Of a stretch of DNA of 64,000 bases, positions 38,269 through 47,849 are shown one piece after another; position 1 is the first letter of the stretch; the number at the start of each line of letters is the position of its first letter. The notes under the pieces are model-generated. The model did not search any database, had not been told where the DNA came from, and was given only the letters and a program-made list of their open reading frames with translations. Origin of the DNA: Pontederia crassipes (lineage: Eukaryota > Streptophyta > Magnoliopsida > Commelinales > Pontederiaceae); contig JAUKPH010000018.1 of NCBI GenBank assembly GCA_030549335.1, forward strand, positions 6,014,001 through 6,078,000, given 5' to 3'. A program made the translations under genes and the position numbers.

Positions 38269-40728
38269 ATGCCAACAGGAAGGGACAAAGAGCTTAATTC
38301 TAGAAAAGAAGCAATTGATCAGAGAAGAATGATGGAAGTCATGACGCAACATTTCCAACATCTTGAAAATATGATTACTGAACTTCATGATGAAGTAGAT
38401 GTTCAAATTGCACAACTACAACAAGTTATACCACCAAATCAAAGAAGAAATTGTCAAAGACAACGTGCTCCTGATGAAGAGATGAAACAGAAAGATGATG
38501 GAAGTTGGAGAAAGTATAAGCGTGTTCTGATTGGAGGAAGAAGTCATGATCAAGAAAATGTTTTCTATGCGCGTTGTTGTGTTATGGATAGAACTTGTGG
38601 ATTGATTATTGATAGTGAAAGCTGCGTCAACCTTGCTAGCCATTACATGGTGGAGAAGTTGGGGCTACCAACCTTAAAGCACCCAAAACCATACAAACTT
38701 CAGTGGATAAACGATGGAGAAGAAGTCAAAGTGACTAAACAGGTGCTTGTGCCATTTAAAATTGGAAGATTTACGAATGAAGTATTATGTGATGTTGTGT
38801 CAATGCATGTTTGTCATATCCTTTTGGGGCAACCATGGCAATATGATCGATGTGTGACACATGATGGTGCTACCAACCGTTATAAATGTCGCAAAGATGG
38901 GAGGAAATACACTTTAGCACCATTGCCACCTCAAGAAGTATACGAAGAGCAGATGCAACTTAAAGAGCGTGTAGCAGCCTACAACATTGAGAGGAAAAAA
39001 TCGGTTACACAACAACACTTGAAGAAAGAAGAAGCTGATTGTTCAGCAACTCCAAACAGTTCTGAGAGTTGTGAGAAAGGCAAAGATGAAAAATATGAGT
39101 GCCACAACTTGAGTGATGAAAATGAGAGCCACAATAATTTTGAGTGCTTAGAAAGGCCACTTTCTGAAATCATTGAAATGCAACATTTAGATGCTGAGTA
39201 TTATGAGAGTTGTGAGAATGAGAGAAGATTAGATCTTGAGTGTTTAGAGAGGCCACCTCCAGAGAGATATGAGCAAAAGGACTTGAGTGTTGAGGCAAAA
39301 GAAAGAGAGTTCAGTAATGTTTCTCCTAATACTAACCATCTTTTGTCTTTTGATTCTGATTTCTCCATGCAGATATGTTGGAGTGGAATACATGAAGTTA
39401 TATTTCCTATCATTCAAGGATCTAAAAGAGACTCTAGTGAGTATATGACAAGATGTTTGAAAGGTCCATCTCCTTGCTTTGAAACTTTATATTTGTTTGA
39501 TGTGACTAGTTTGCAAGGTTTAGTTGAGAGAGGTGTTCAATGCCATCCGTCCTTTTCATTTTCATATTTGTTGGGTGCTGGCTCATTTTATTTATGTGTT
39601 ACAATGAATTTCTGGAATGAATATTTTCTAATATTGAGCATCTTTGATTGGCTTATTTTGATATTTAGATTTTCTGATAAGAGTATAATCTTATTCATCT
39701 CCTTGAACCAACCATTGTGTCTTAGTAAAAACATTTCTTCAAAAAATTATTGCAGCTTGTCATATGATTTTTACATCACAAATGAGACATTTGCATCCAT
39801 TGGAACTTTGCGTGTTTCCCACAAAAGATCTGTGATTATTTTCTTAGGAGGTATTTTGATTTATAGTAATAATTTACATGATCATTTGAGTGGAGTACAT
39901 GAAGTTATAAATTCTCTCTTGCAAGGATTTGAAAGAGGTATTGAGTTTATGACAACTAGTTTGAAAAGACCAGTTCTTACTTTTCAAAGTTTATATTTGC
40001 TGGATGTGTCTGAGGTTTTAATTGAGAGAAGAATTGAGTGGCATGCAATCATTAGATCTGAATTTTCCATTCCACTTTCTTATTCATTGAGTGCTGAAAC
40101 ACTTTATTTGAGCCATATGGTGAAATTTTGTAATGAATATTTTATAGTCCGGAGTACTTTTGATTGGTTGATTTTGATTTCAAGATTTTCTGAGCCTACC
40201 TTATTCATTTCTTTAAATTTATCTTTGTGCTTTCCTAAGATCATTTTTGCAGATGATGGTTGCAATCTTTCATATAATTTTCACATCATGATTCGAAAAT
40301 TCATTGCATTTGCATTAGTAAGACTTTTGTGCAATTTTCATCAAAGATTTGAGAGTAACTTCTTTGGAGATATCCTGATTAATAGCAGCCATTTGCAAAG
40401 TAATTTTGATGATCTTTTGGTTTGTTGCAAGGACTTGCATGATTCCCTTTATAAGCCAAGTTGTTTGATGCATTACAGATATATTTCACTTGCAGATTTT
40501 AAGGATCCATTTTATTTTGAGGGAAAAGATGTCCTTATTTTGGAACTATTTAACAATTTCCTTGTTAGAACTCTAGTTCCATGGCATACATTCCACATTT
40601 CATTTGATAGGATCCTTATGCGCAAGGGAAGGTCTCCAAAGTTTCGCATTTTGTTTCTTAAAATACCATCATCTCATGGGCATAAGATATTTCATCCAGG
40701 TGAGTATGAGAGACATTACTTTTTATAA
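38269..40728 (+). CDS. 819-aa element ORF: gag-pol-like start with protease-like domain, then unassigned hydrophobic region
   Basis: This is the only long frame in the window; the ATG at 38,269 (MPTGRDKEL) is the first in frame. Residues 1-65 are charged, with a coiled-coil-like heptad stretch (MMEVMTQHFQHLENM). Residues 108-195 resemble a Ty3/gypsy aspartyl protease, with CGLIID at 110-115, a YKLQWINDGEEVKV block and ILLGQPW at 184-190, followed by the THDG..NRY and GRKYTLAPL blocks usual after it. Residues 240-360 are acidic and contain a 32-residue direct repeat around ECLERP. From 372 on, the chain is rich in Phe, Leu, Ile and Ser and built on a 169-residue duplication. I see no CCHC knuckle and no complete reverse transcriptase, RNase H or integrase. 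Protein expression is uncertain, and the second half may be eroded pol or captured sequence. Confidence 0.7.
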   Translation: MPTGRDKELNSRKEAIDQRRMMEVMTQHFQHLENMITELHDEVDVQIAQLQQVIPPNQRRNCQRQRAPDEEMKQKDDGSWRKYKRVLIGGRSHDQENVFYARCCVMDRTCGLIIDSESCVNLASHYMVEKLGLPTLKHPKPYKLQWINDGEEVKVTKQVLVPFKIGRFTNEVLCDVVSMHVCHILLGQPWQYDRCVTHDGATNRYKCRKDGRKYTLAPLPPQEVYEEQMQLKERVAAYNIERKKSVTQQHLKKEEADCSATPNSSESCEKGKDEKYECHNLSDENESHNNFECLERPLSEIIEMQHLDAEYYESCENERRLDLECLERPPPERYEQKDLSVEAKEREFSNVSPNTNHLLSFDSDFSMQICWSGIHEVIFPIIQGSKRDSSEYMTRCLKGPSPCFETLYLFDVTSLQGLVERGVQCHPSFSFSYLLGAGSFYLCVTMNFWNEYFLILSIFDWLILIFRFSDKSIILFISLNQPLCLSKNISSKNYCSLSYDFYITNETFASIGTLRVSHKRSVIIFLGGILIYSNNLHDHLSGVHEVINSLLQGFERGIEFMTTSLKRPVLTFQSLYLLDVSEVLIERRIEWHAIIRSEFSIPLSYSLSAETLYLSHMVKFCNEYFIVRSTFDWLILISRFSEPTLFISLNLSLCFPKIIFADDGCNLSYNFHIMIRKFIAFALVRLLCNFHQRFESNFFGDILINSSHLQSNFDDLLVCCKDLHDSLYKPSCLMHYRYISLADFKDPFYFEGKDVLILELFNNFLVRTLVPWHTFHISFDRILMRKGRSPKFRILFLKIPSSHGHKIFHPGEYERHYFL
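39142..39333 (+). repeat. 96-bp (32-codon) direct repeat in the acidic linker
   Basis: GAGTGCTTAGAAAGGCCAC at 39,142 recurs as GAGTGTTTAGAGAGGCCAC at 39,238. Both encode ECLERP, followed by a similar acidic stretch. The 96-bp step keeps the frame. The right edge is approximate. Linker repeats of this kind are common in fast-changing gag-pol spacers. Confidence 0.55.
39382..40410 (+). repeat. Internal tandem duplication of about 507 bp (169 codons) in the element ORF
   Basis: Copy 1 starts at 39,382 (SGIHEV, residue 372) and copy 2 at 39,889 (SGVHEV, residue 541). In the first 41 aligned residues about 20 are identical by hand count, including LYL-DV. Later shared blocks are FDWLILI-RFS, LFISLN--LC, and GGILIYSNNLHDHL (from residue 528) against GDILINSSHLQSNF (from residue 700). 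The frame stays open across both copies. The GGILIYSNNL block is reminiscent of a Ty3/gypsy reverse-transcriptase segment, but the rest is not recognised. Confidence 0.75.
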
Positions 40729-41025
40729 TACTTATGTCTTCTTTCTCTGCACTTGCAGGCTCTTAACTTGATGGTATGGATGAGAAATTGTGCTTGCAAT
40801 TATCATTGAGATGCATCATGTAGTCATCAGACACATGAAAGGGAAGTATCAATATCCTCATTATGCGTGTCCTAAATTATTTAACAAATTCACATATGTG
40901 ATAGGTTATATTTTCCTTATTGTGCATGTAGATTCGAGGACGAATCCTTTTGAAGATGAGGGAAATGATATGAATCTGGATATACTCTCCTTATTGTGAA
41001 TGCAGATTCGAGGACGAATCCTTTT
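40729..41025 (+). other. Downstream spacer with pol-tail-like reading
   Basis: Between the long frame and the polypurine tract there is about 300 bp. A short open reading at 40,790-40,999 ends with VDSRTNPFEDEGNDMN, a form seen at the C-terminal end of pol in plant Ty3/gypsy elements, where it lies next to the polypurine tract. It is best read as a remnant of the element, not a gene. Confidence 0.55.
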
Positions 41026-41055
41026 GAAGAGGAGGGGAATGATATGAACCAGGAA
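40914..41055 (+). repeat. 74-bp tandem duplication across the polypurine tract and LTR edge
   Basis: TCCTTATTGTGCATG at 40,914 recurs as TCCTTATTGTGAATG at 40,988. GATTCGAGGACGAATCC at 40,931 recurs at 41,005. Each copy continues through a purine run into TGATATGAA, which is the start of the LTR. The second copy leads into the real 3' LTR. The first holds a second purine run at 40,952-40,965 and a short LTR-edge fragment. Confidence 0.85.
41026..41039 (+). other. Polypurine tract
   Basis: GAAGAGGAGGGGAA ends directly at the TG of the 3' LTR, the place and composition expected of the plus-strand primer. A related purine run, GAAGATGAGGGAAA, lies 74 bp upstream at 40,952-40,965. Confidence 0.92.
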
Positions 41056-41723
41056 ACGCATACATTGCAGCCGGCAATAGAAGATTGTTCTAGCAAAGTT
41101 GGATGATCAAGATAATGGTGTGGATCTCAAGCATAAGGAAATTGAAGATAATCAAGAATGTTTGGAATTTATAATTGATCCGTTACAAGATCGAGTTAGA
41201 TCAGATCCAACTTCTCAACGGGTTATAAATTGGGCCGCATGAAGAGTCAGCATAACTTGGGCCAAATAAATCATGGTTTAACCATATTTATTTGGAATTT
41301 TCGGAATTAATTAAATATGGAATATGCTGATGAGGATTGTAACAGAAATTGAGTTTGTTATTTTGTTAAATTAGCTAGGTTGTGGGCTAAGTTAGGGTAT
41401 TTTCTTTCAGCCCAAATTCTATTTCTAGGGCCTATAAATACTGTTACTCATTGTTATGTTAGACATCTTTGAATCTATGAAAATTATGGCTTAATTGCTT
41501 TGCTGTGAGGGAACTCCTGCAACCCGTTCTTCGGGAACTTCCGCTGTTAATTACAAGGTTGGCTATCTTGTTATTAAATCCATCTATTTATAATATTGAT
41601 TGCTTGGTTCATTGTAATCTTGAGGTTGATATTCCGCTGCCTTGAAAATTCGTTTGATCTCGTTTCTTTGATTATCATATATTGTTCCGGTCACTCAAGG
41701 CATTGTTCTTGAGCATCGTATCA
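41040..41723 (+). repeat. 3' LTR (684 bp)
   Basis: Same length as the 5' LTR and, on reading both through, the same sequence, with an offset of 4,533 bp. Starts TGATATGAACC right after the polypurine tract and ends GTATCA before CAAAG. The TATAAATA box lies at 41,433-41,440. Transcripts started here would read into satellite. Confidence 0.97.
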
Positions 41724-41728
41724 CAAAG
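41724..41728. repeat. Target-site duplication, right (CAAAG)
   Basis: CAAAG directly after the 3' LTR repeats 36,502-36,506, and the satellite continues with GTTGTAATAAG. Intact matching flanks argue against loss at the element's edges or ectopic recombination since insertion. Confidence 0.95.
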
Positions 41729-44700
41729 GTTGTAATAAGTATCTATAACTTATAGCTTTGAACCTAACTCTAAGACTCTAATCCCCAAGAGCGTTATCTT
41801 TGATTGTAACGGTTCGACTTCGGTTTGAAATAGAGTTAAAGTTCTAAAGATCTATCACCTCTTTGGACACCCAAAGGTTGTAATAAGTATCTATAACTTA
41901 TAGCTTTGAACCTAACTCTAAGACTCTAATCCCCAAGAGCGTTATCTTTGATTGTAACGGTCCAACTTCTGTTTGAAATAGAGTTAAAGTTGTAAAGATC
42001 TATAACCTCTTATGACACCCAAAGCTTGTAATAAGTATCTATAACTTATAGCTTTGAACCTAACTCTAAGACTCTAATCCCCAAGAGCGTTATCTTTGAT
42101 TGTAACGGTTCAACTTCGGTTTGAAATAGAGTTAAAGTTCTAAAGATCTATCACCTCTTAGGACACCCAAAGGTTGTAATAAGTATCTATAACTTATAGC
42201 TTTGAACCTAACTCTAAGACTCTAATCCCCAAGAGTGTTATCTTTGATTGTAACGGTTCAACTTCGGTTTGAAATAGAGTTAAAGTTCTAAAGATCTATC
42301 ACCTCTTAGGACACACAAAGGTTGTAATAAGTATCTATAACTTATAGCTTTGAACCTAACTCTAAGACTCTAATCCCCAAGAGCGTTATCTTTGATTGTA
42401 ACGGTTCAACTTCGGTTTGAAATAGAGTTAAAGTTCTAAAGATCTATCACCTCTTAGGACACCCAAAGGTTGTAATAAGTATCTATAACTTATAGCTTTG
42501 AACCTAACTCTAAGACTCTAATCCCCAAGAGCGTTATCTTTGATTGTAACGGTTCAACTTCGGTTTGAAATAGAGTTAATGTTCTAAAGATATATCACCT
42601 CTTAGGACACCCAAAGGTTGTAATAAGTATCTATAACTTATAGCTTTGAACCTAACTCTAAGGCTCTAATCCCCAAGAGCGTTATCTTTGATTGTAACGG
42701 TTCAACTTCGGTTTGAAATAGAGTTAAAGTTCTAAAGATCTGTCACCTCTTAGGACACCCAAAGGTTGTAATAAGTATCTATAACTTATAGCTTTGAACC
42801 TAACTCTAAGACTCTAATCCCCCAGAGCGTTATCTTTGATTGTAACGGTTCAACTTCGGTTTGAAATAGAGTTAAAGTTCTAAAGATCTATCACCTCTTA
42901 GGATACCCAAAGGTTGTAATAAGTATCTATAACTTATAGCTTTGAACCTAACTCTAAGACTCTAATCCAAAAGAGCGTTATCTTTGATTGTAACAGTTCA
43001 ACTTCGGTTTGAAATAGAGTTAAAGTTCTAAAGATCTATCACCTCTTAGGACACCCAAAGGTTGTAATAAGTATCTATAACTTATAGCTTTGAACCTAAC
43101 TCTAAGACTCTAATCCCCCAGAGCGTTATCTTTGATTGTAACGGTTCAACTTCGGTTTGAAATAGAGTTAAAGTTCTAAAGATCTATCACCTCTTAGGAT
43201 ACCCAAAGGTTGTAATAAGTATCTATAACTTATAGCTTTGAACCTAACTCTAAGGCTCTAATCCTCAAGAGCGTTATCTTTGATTGTAACGGTTCAACTT
43301 CGGTTTGAAATAGAGTTAAATTTCTAAAGATCTATCACCTCTTAGGACACCCAAAGGTTGTAATAAGTATCTATAACTTATGGCTTTGAACCTAACTCTA
43401 AGACTCTAATCCCCAAGTACGTTATCTTTGATTGTAACGGTTCAACTTCGGTTTGAAATAGAGTTAAAGTTCTAAAGATCTATCACCTCTTAGGACACCT
43501 AAAGGTTGTAATAAGTATCTATAACTTATAGCTTTGAACCTAACTCTAAGGCTCTAATCCCCAAGAGCGTTATCTTTGATTGTAACGGTTCAACTTCGGT
43601 TTGAAATAGAGTTAAAGTTCTAAAGATCTATCACCTCTTAGGACACCCAAAGGTTGTAATAAGTATGTATAACTTATAGCTTTGAATCTAACTCTAAGGC
43701 TCTAATCCCCAAGAGCGTTATCTTTGATTGTAACGGTTCAACTTCGGTTTGAAATAGAGTTAAAGTTCTAAAGATCTATCACCTCTTAGGACACCCAAAG
43801 GTTGTAATAAGTATCTATAACTTATAGCTTTGAACCTAACTCTAAGACTCTAATCCCCAAGAGCGTTATCTTTGATTGTAACGGTTCAACTTCGGTTTGA
43901 AATAGAGTTAAAGTTCTAAAGCTCTATCACCTCTTAGAACACCCAAAGGTTGTAATAAGTATCTATAACTTATAGCTTTGAACCTAACTCTAAGACTCTA
44001 ATCCCCAAGAGCGTTATCTTTGATTGTAACGGTTCAACTTCGGTTTGAAATAGAGTTAAAGTTCTAAAGATCTATCACCTCTTATGACACCCAAAGGTTG
44101 TAATAAGTATCTATAACTTATAGCTTTGAACCTAACTCTAAGACTCTAATCCCCAAGAGCGTTATCTTTGATTGTAACGGTTCGACTTCGGTTTGAAATA
44201 GAGTTAAAGTTCTAAAGATCTATCACCTCTTTGGACACCCAAAGGTTGTAATAAGTATCTATAACTTATAGCTTTGAACCTAACTCTAAGACTCTAATCC
44301 CCAAGAGCGTTATCTTTGATTGTAACGGTCCAACTTCTGTTTGAAATAGAGTTAAAGTTGTAAAGATCTATAACCTCTTATGACACCCAAAGCTTGTAAT
44401 AAGTATCTATAACTTATAGCTTTGAACCTAACTCTAAGACTCTAATCCCCAAGAGCGTTATCTTTGATTGTAACGGTTCAACTTCGGTTTGAAATAGAGT
44501 TAAAGTTCTAAAGATCTATCACCTCTTAGGACACCCAAAGGTTGTAATAAGTATCTATAACTTATAGCTTTGAACCTAACTCTAAGACTCTAATCCCCAA
44601 GAGTGTTATCTTTGATTGTAACGGTTCAACTTCGGTTTGAAATAGAGTTAAAGTTCTAAAGATCTATCACCTCTTAGGACACACAAAGGTTGTAATAAGT

Positions 44701-45470
44701 ATCTATAACTTATAGCTTTGAACCTAACTCTAAGACTCTAATCCCCAAGAGCGTTATCTTTGATTGTAACGGTTCAACTTCGGTTTGAAATAGAGTTAAA
44801 GTTCTAAAGATCTATCACCTCTTAGGACACCCAAAGGTTGTAATAAGTATCTATAACTTATAGCTTTGAACCTAACTCTAAGACTCTAATCCCCAAGAGC
44901 GTTATCTTTGAATGTAACGGTTCAACTTCGGTTTGAAATAGAGTTAAAGTTCTAAAGATATATCACCTCTTAGGACACCCAAAGGTTGTAATAAGTATCT
45001 ATAACTTATAGCTTTGAACCTAACTCTAAGGCTCTAATCCCCAAGAGCGTTATCTTTGATTGTAACGGTTCAACTTCGGTTTGAAATAGAGTTAAAGTTC
45101 TAAAGATCTGTCACCTCTTAGGACACCCAAAGGTTGTAATAAGTATCTATAACTTATAGCTTTGAACCTAACTCTAAGACTCTAATCCCCCAGAGCGTTA
45201 TCTTTGATTGTAACGGTTCAACTTCGGTTTGAAATAGAGTTAAAGTTCTAAAGATCTATCACCTCTTAGGATACCCAAAGGTTGTAATAAGTATCTATAA
45301 CTTATAGCTTTGAACCTAACTCTAAGACTCTAATCCCCAAGAGCGTTATCTTTGATTGTAACAGTTCAACTTCGGTTTGAAATAGAGTTAAAGTTCTAAA
45401 GATCTATCACCTCTTAGGACACCCAAAGGTTGTAATAAGTATCTATAACTTATAGCTTTGAACCTAACTC
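41729..45470 (+). repeat. 16-monomer (2,368-bp) duplication overlapping the insertion site
   Basis: GGTCCAACTTCTG at 41,959 recurs at 44,327, and AACAGTTCAAC near 42,993 recurs at 45,361; both are 2,368 bp, exactly 16 units. The match ends near 45,470. The homology also spans the insertion: GCTCTATCACCTCTTAGAAC at 36,331 matches 43,921, which is 2,368 bp plus the 5,222 bp of element and duplicated target. The second copy therefore shows the locus without the element, near 44,092-44,097. Confidence 0.8.
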
Positions 45471-46099
45471 TAAGACTCTAATCCCCAAGAGCGTTATCTT
45501 TGATTGTAACGGTTCAACTTCGGTTTGAAATAGAGTTAAAGTTCTAAAGATATATCACCTCTTAGGACACCCAAAGGTTGTAATAAGTATCTATAACTTA
45601 TAGCTTTGAACCTAACTCTAAGGCTCTAATCCCCAAGAGCGTTATCTTTGATTGTAACGGTTCAACTTCGGTTTGAAATAGAGTTAAAGTTCTAAAGATC
45701 TGTCACCTCTTAGGACACCCAAAGGTTGTAATAAGTATCTATAACTTATAGCTTTGAACCTAACTCTAAGACTCTAATCCCCCAGAGCGTTATCTTTGAT
45801 TGTAACGGTTCAACTTCGGTTTGAAATAGAGTTAAAGTTCTAAAGATCTATCACCTCTTAGGATACCCAAAGGTTGTAATAAGTATCTATAACTTATAGC
45901 TTTGAACCTAACTCTAAGACTCTAATCCCCAAGAGCGTTATCTTTGATTGTAACAGTTCAACTTCGGTTTGAAATAGAGTTAAAGTTCTAAAGATCTATC
46001 ACCTCTTAGGACACCCAAAGGTTGTAATAAGTATCTATAACTTATAGCTTTGAACCTAACTCTAAGACTCTAATCCCCCAGAGCGTTATCTTTGATTGT

Positions 46100-47110
46100 A
46101 ACGGTTCAACTTCGGTTTGAAATAGAGTTAAAGTTCTAAAGATCTATCACCTCTTAGGACACCCAAAGGTTGTAATAAGTATCTATAACTTATAGCTTTG
46201 AACCTAACTCTAAGGCTCTAATCCCCAAGAGCGTTATCTTTGATTGTAACGGTTCAACTTCGGTTTGAAATAGAGTTAAAGTTCTAAAGCTCTATCACCT
46301 CTTAGGACACCCAAAGGTTGTAATAAGTATCTATAACTTATAGCTTTGAACCTAACTCTAAGACTCTAATCCCCAAGAGCGTTATCTTTGATTGTAACGG
46401 TTCAACTTCGGCTTGAAATAGAGTTAAAGTTCTAAAGATCTATCACCTCTTAGGACACCCAAAGGTTGTAATAAGTATCTATAACTTATAGCTTTGAACC
46501 TAACTCTAAGACTCTAATCCCCAAGAGCGTTATCTTTGATTGTAACGGTTCAACTTCGGCTTGAAATAGAGTTAAAGTTCTAAAGATCTATCACCTCTTG
46601 GACACCCAAAGGTTGTAATAAATATCTATAACTTATAGCTTTGAACCTAACTCTAAGGCTCTAATCCCCAAGAGCGTTATCTTTGATTGTAACGGTTCAA
46701 CTTCGGTTTGAAATAGAGTTAATGTTCTAAAGATCTATCACCTCTTAGGACACCCAAAGGTTGTAATAAGTATCTATAACTTATAGCTTTGAACCTAACT
46801 CTAACGCTCTAATCCCCAAGAGCGTTATCTTTGATTGTAACGGTTCAACTTCGGTTTGAAAAAGAGTTAAATTTCTAAAGATCTATCACCTCTTAGGATA
46901 CCCAAAGGTTGTAATAAGTATCTATAACTTATAGCTTCGAACCTAACTCTAAGACTCTAATCCCCAAGAGCGTTATCTTTGATTGTAACGGTTCAACTTC
47001 GGTTTGAAATAGAGTTAAAGTTCTAAAGATCTATCACCTCTTAGGACACCCAAAGGTTGTAATACGTATCTATAACTTATAGCTTTGAACCTAACTCTAA
47101 GACTCTAATT
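46100..47110 (+). repeat. Block shared with 15,580-16,590
   Basis: The 2-bp shorter TCACCTCTTGGACACC at 46,591 matches 16,071, and AATACGTATC at 47,061 matches 16,541; both offsets are 30,520 bp. The markers between them (CGGCTTGAAAT, TAATAAATAT, TTAATGTTC, GAAAAAGAG) come in the same order. The outer edges are approximate. Confidence 0.65.
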
Positions 47111-47849
47111 CCCAAGAGCATTATCTTTGATTGTAACGGTTCAACTTCTGTTTGAAATAGAGTTAAAGTTGTAAAGATCTATCACCTCTTATGACACCCA
47201 AAGGTTGTAATAAGTATCTATAACTTATAGCTTTGAACCTAACTCTAAGACTCTAATCCCCAAGAGCGTTATCTTTGATTGTAACGGTTCAACTTCGGTT
47301 TGAAATAGAGTTAAAGTTCTAAAGATCTATCACCTCTTAGGACACCCAAAGGTTGTAATAAGTATCTATAACTTATAGCTTTGAACCTAACTCTAAGACT
47401 CTAATCCCCAAGAGCGTTATCTTTGATTGTAACGGTTCAACTTCGGTTTGAAATAGAGTTAAAGTTCTAAAGATCTATCACCTCTTAGGATACCCAAAGG
47501 TTGTAATAAGTATCTATAACTTATAGCTTTGAACCTAACTCTAAGGCTCTAATCCTCAAGAGCTTTATCTTTGATTGTAACGGTTCAACTTCGGTTTGAA
47601 ATAGAGTTAAATTTCTAAAGATCTATCACTTCTTAGGACACCCAAAGGTTGTAATAAGTATCTATAACTTATGGCTTTGAACCTAACTCTAAGACTCTAA
47701 TCCCCAAGAACGTTATCTTTGATTGTAACGGTTCAACTTCGGTTTGAAATAGAGTTAAAGTTCTAAAGATCTATCACCTCTTAGGACACCCAAAGGTTGT
47801 AATAAGTATCTATAACTTATAGCTTTGAACCTAACTCTAAGGCTCTAAT

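Larger units (their letters stand above)
36507..41723 (+). mobile_element. Ty3/gypsy-like LTR retrotransposon, broken, young ends
   Basis: An element of 5,217 bp inserted in the satellite on the + strand. Order: 684-bp 5' LTR, 2-bp gap, tRNA-iMet primer site, 1.06-kb leader rich in A and purine tracts, one 819-codon frame, a duplicated polypurine-tract region, and a 684-bp 3' LTR, flanked by CAAAG duplications. The LTR ends are TGATAT and GTATCA, the usual TG...CA form. The protease-like domain and the C-terminal tail with SRTNPFE point to Ty3/gypsy. I recognise no complete reverse transcriptase, RNase H or integrase, and the interior is shorter than that of autonomous relatives (inferred), so it looks broken, with at least a few breaks, and would rely on a helper. 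The two LTRs show no difference by eye over 684 bp, so the insertion is recent. Confidence 0.95.

Noticed and set aside
38065-39413. Minus-strand frames opposite the 819-codon frame
   Set aside because: They are shadows of the real + strand frame, with no recognisable domain or plausible start context.
38269-40728. Envelope-like gene in the hydrophobic part of the element frame
   Set aside because: No signal peptide, clear single transmembrane anchor or cysteine pattern supports it, and the region is an internal duplication next to a protease-like domain.
40790-40999. Independent small gene of 69 codons
   Set aside because: Its end matches the pol tail that normally lies beside the polypurine tract, so it is part of the element.
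36507-41723. Assignment to the centromere-targeting CRM lineage
   Set aside because: Location in satellite is suggestive, but no reverse transcriptase or integrase chromodomain is visible to place the lineage.
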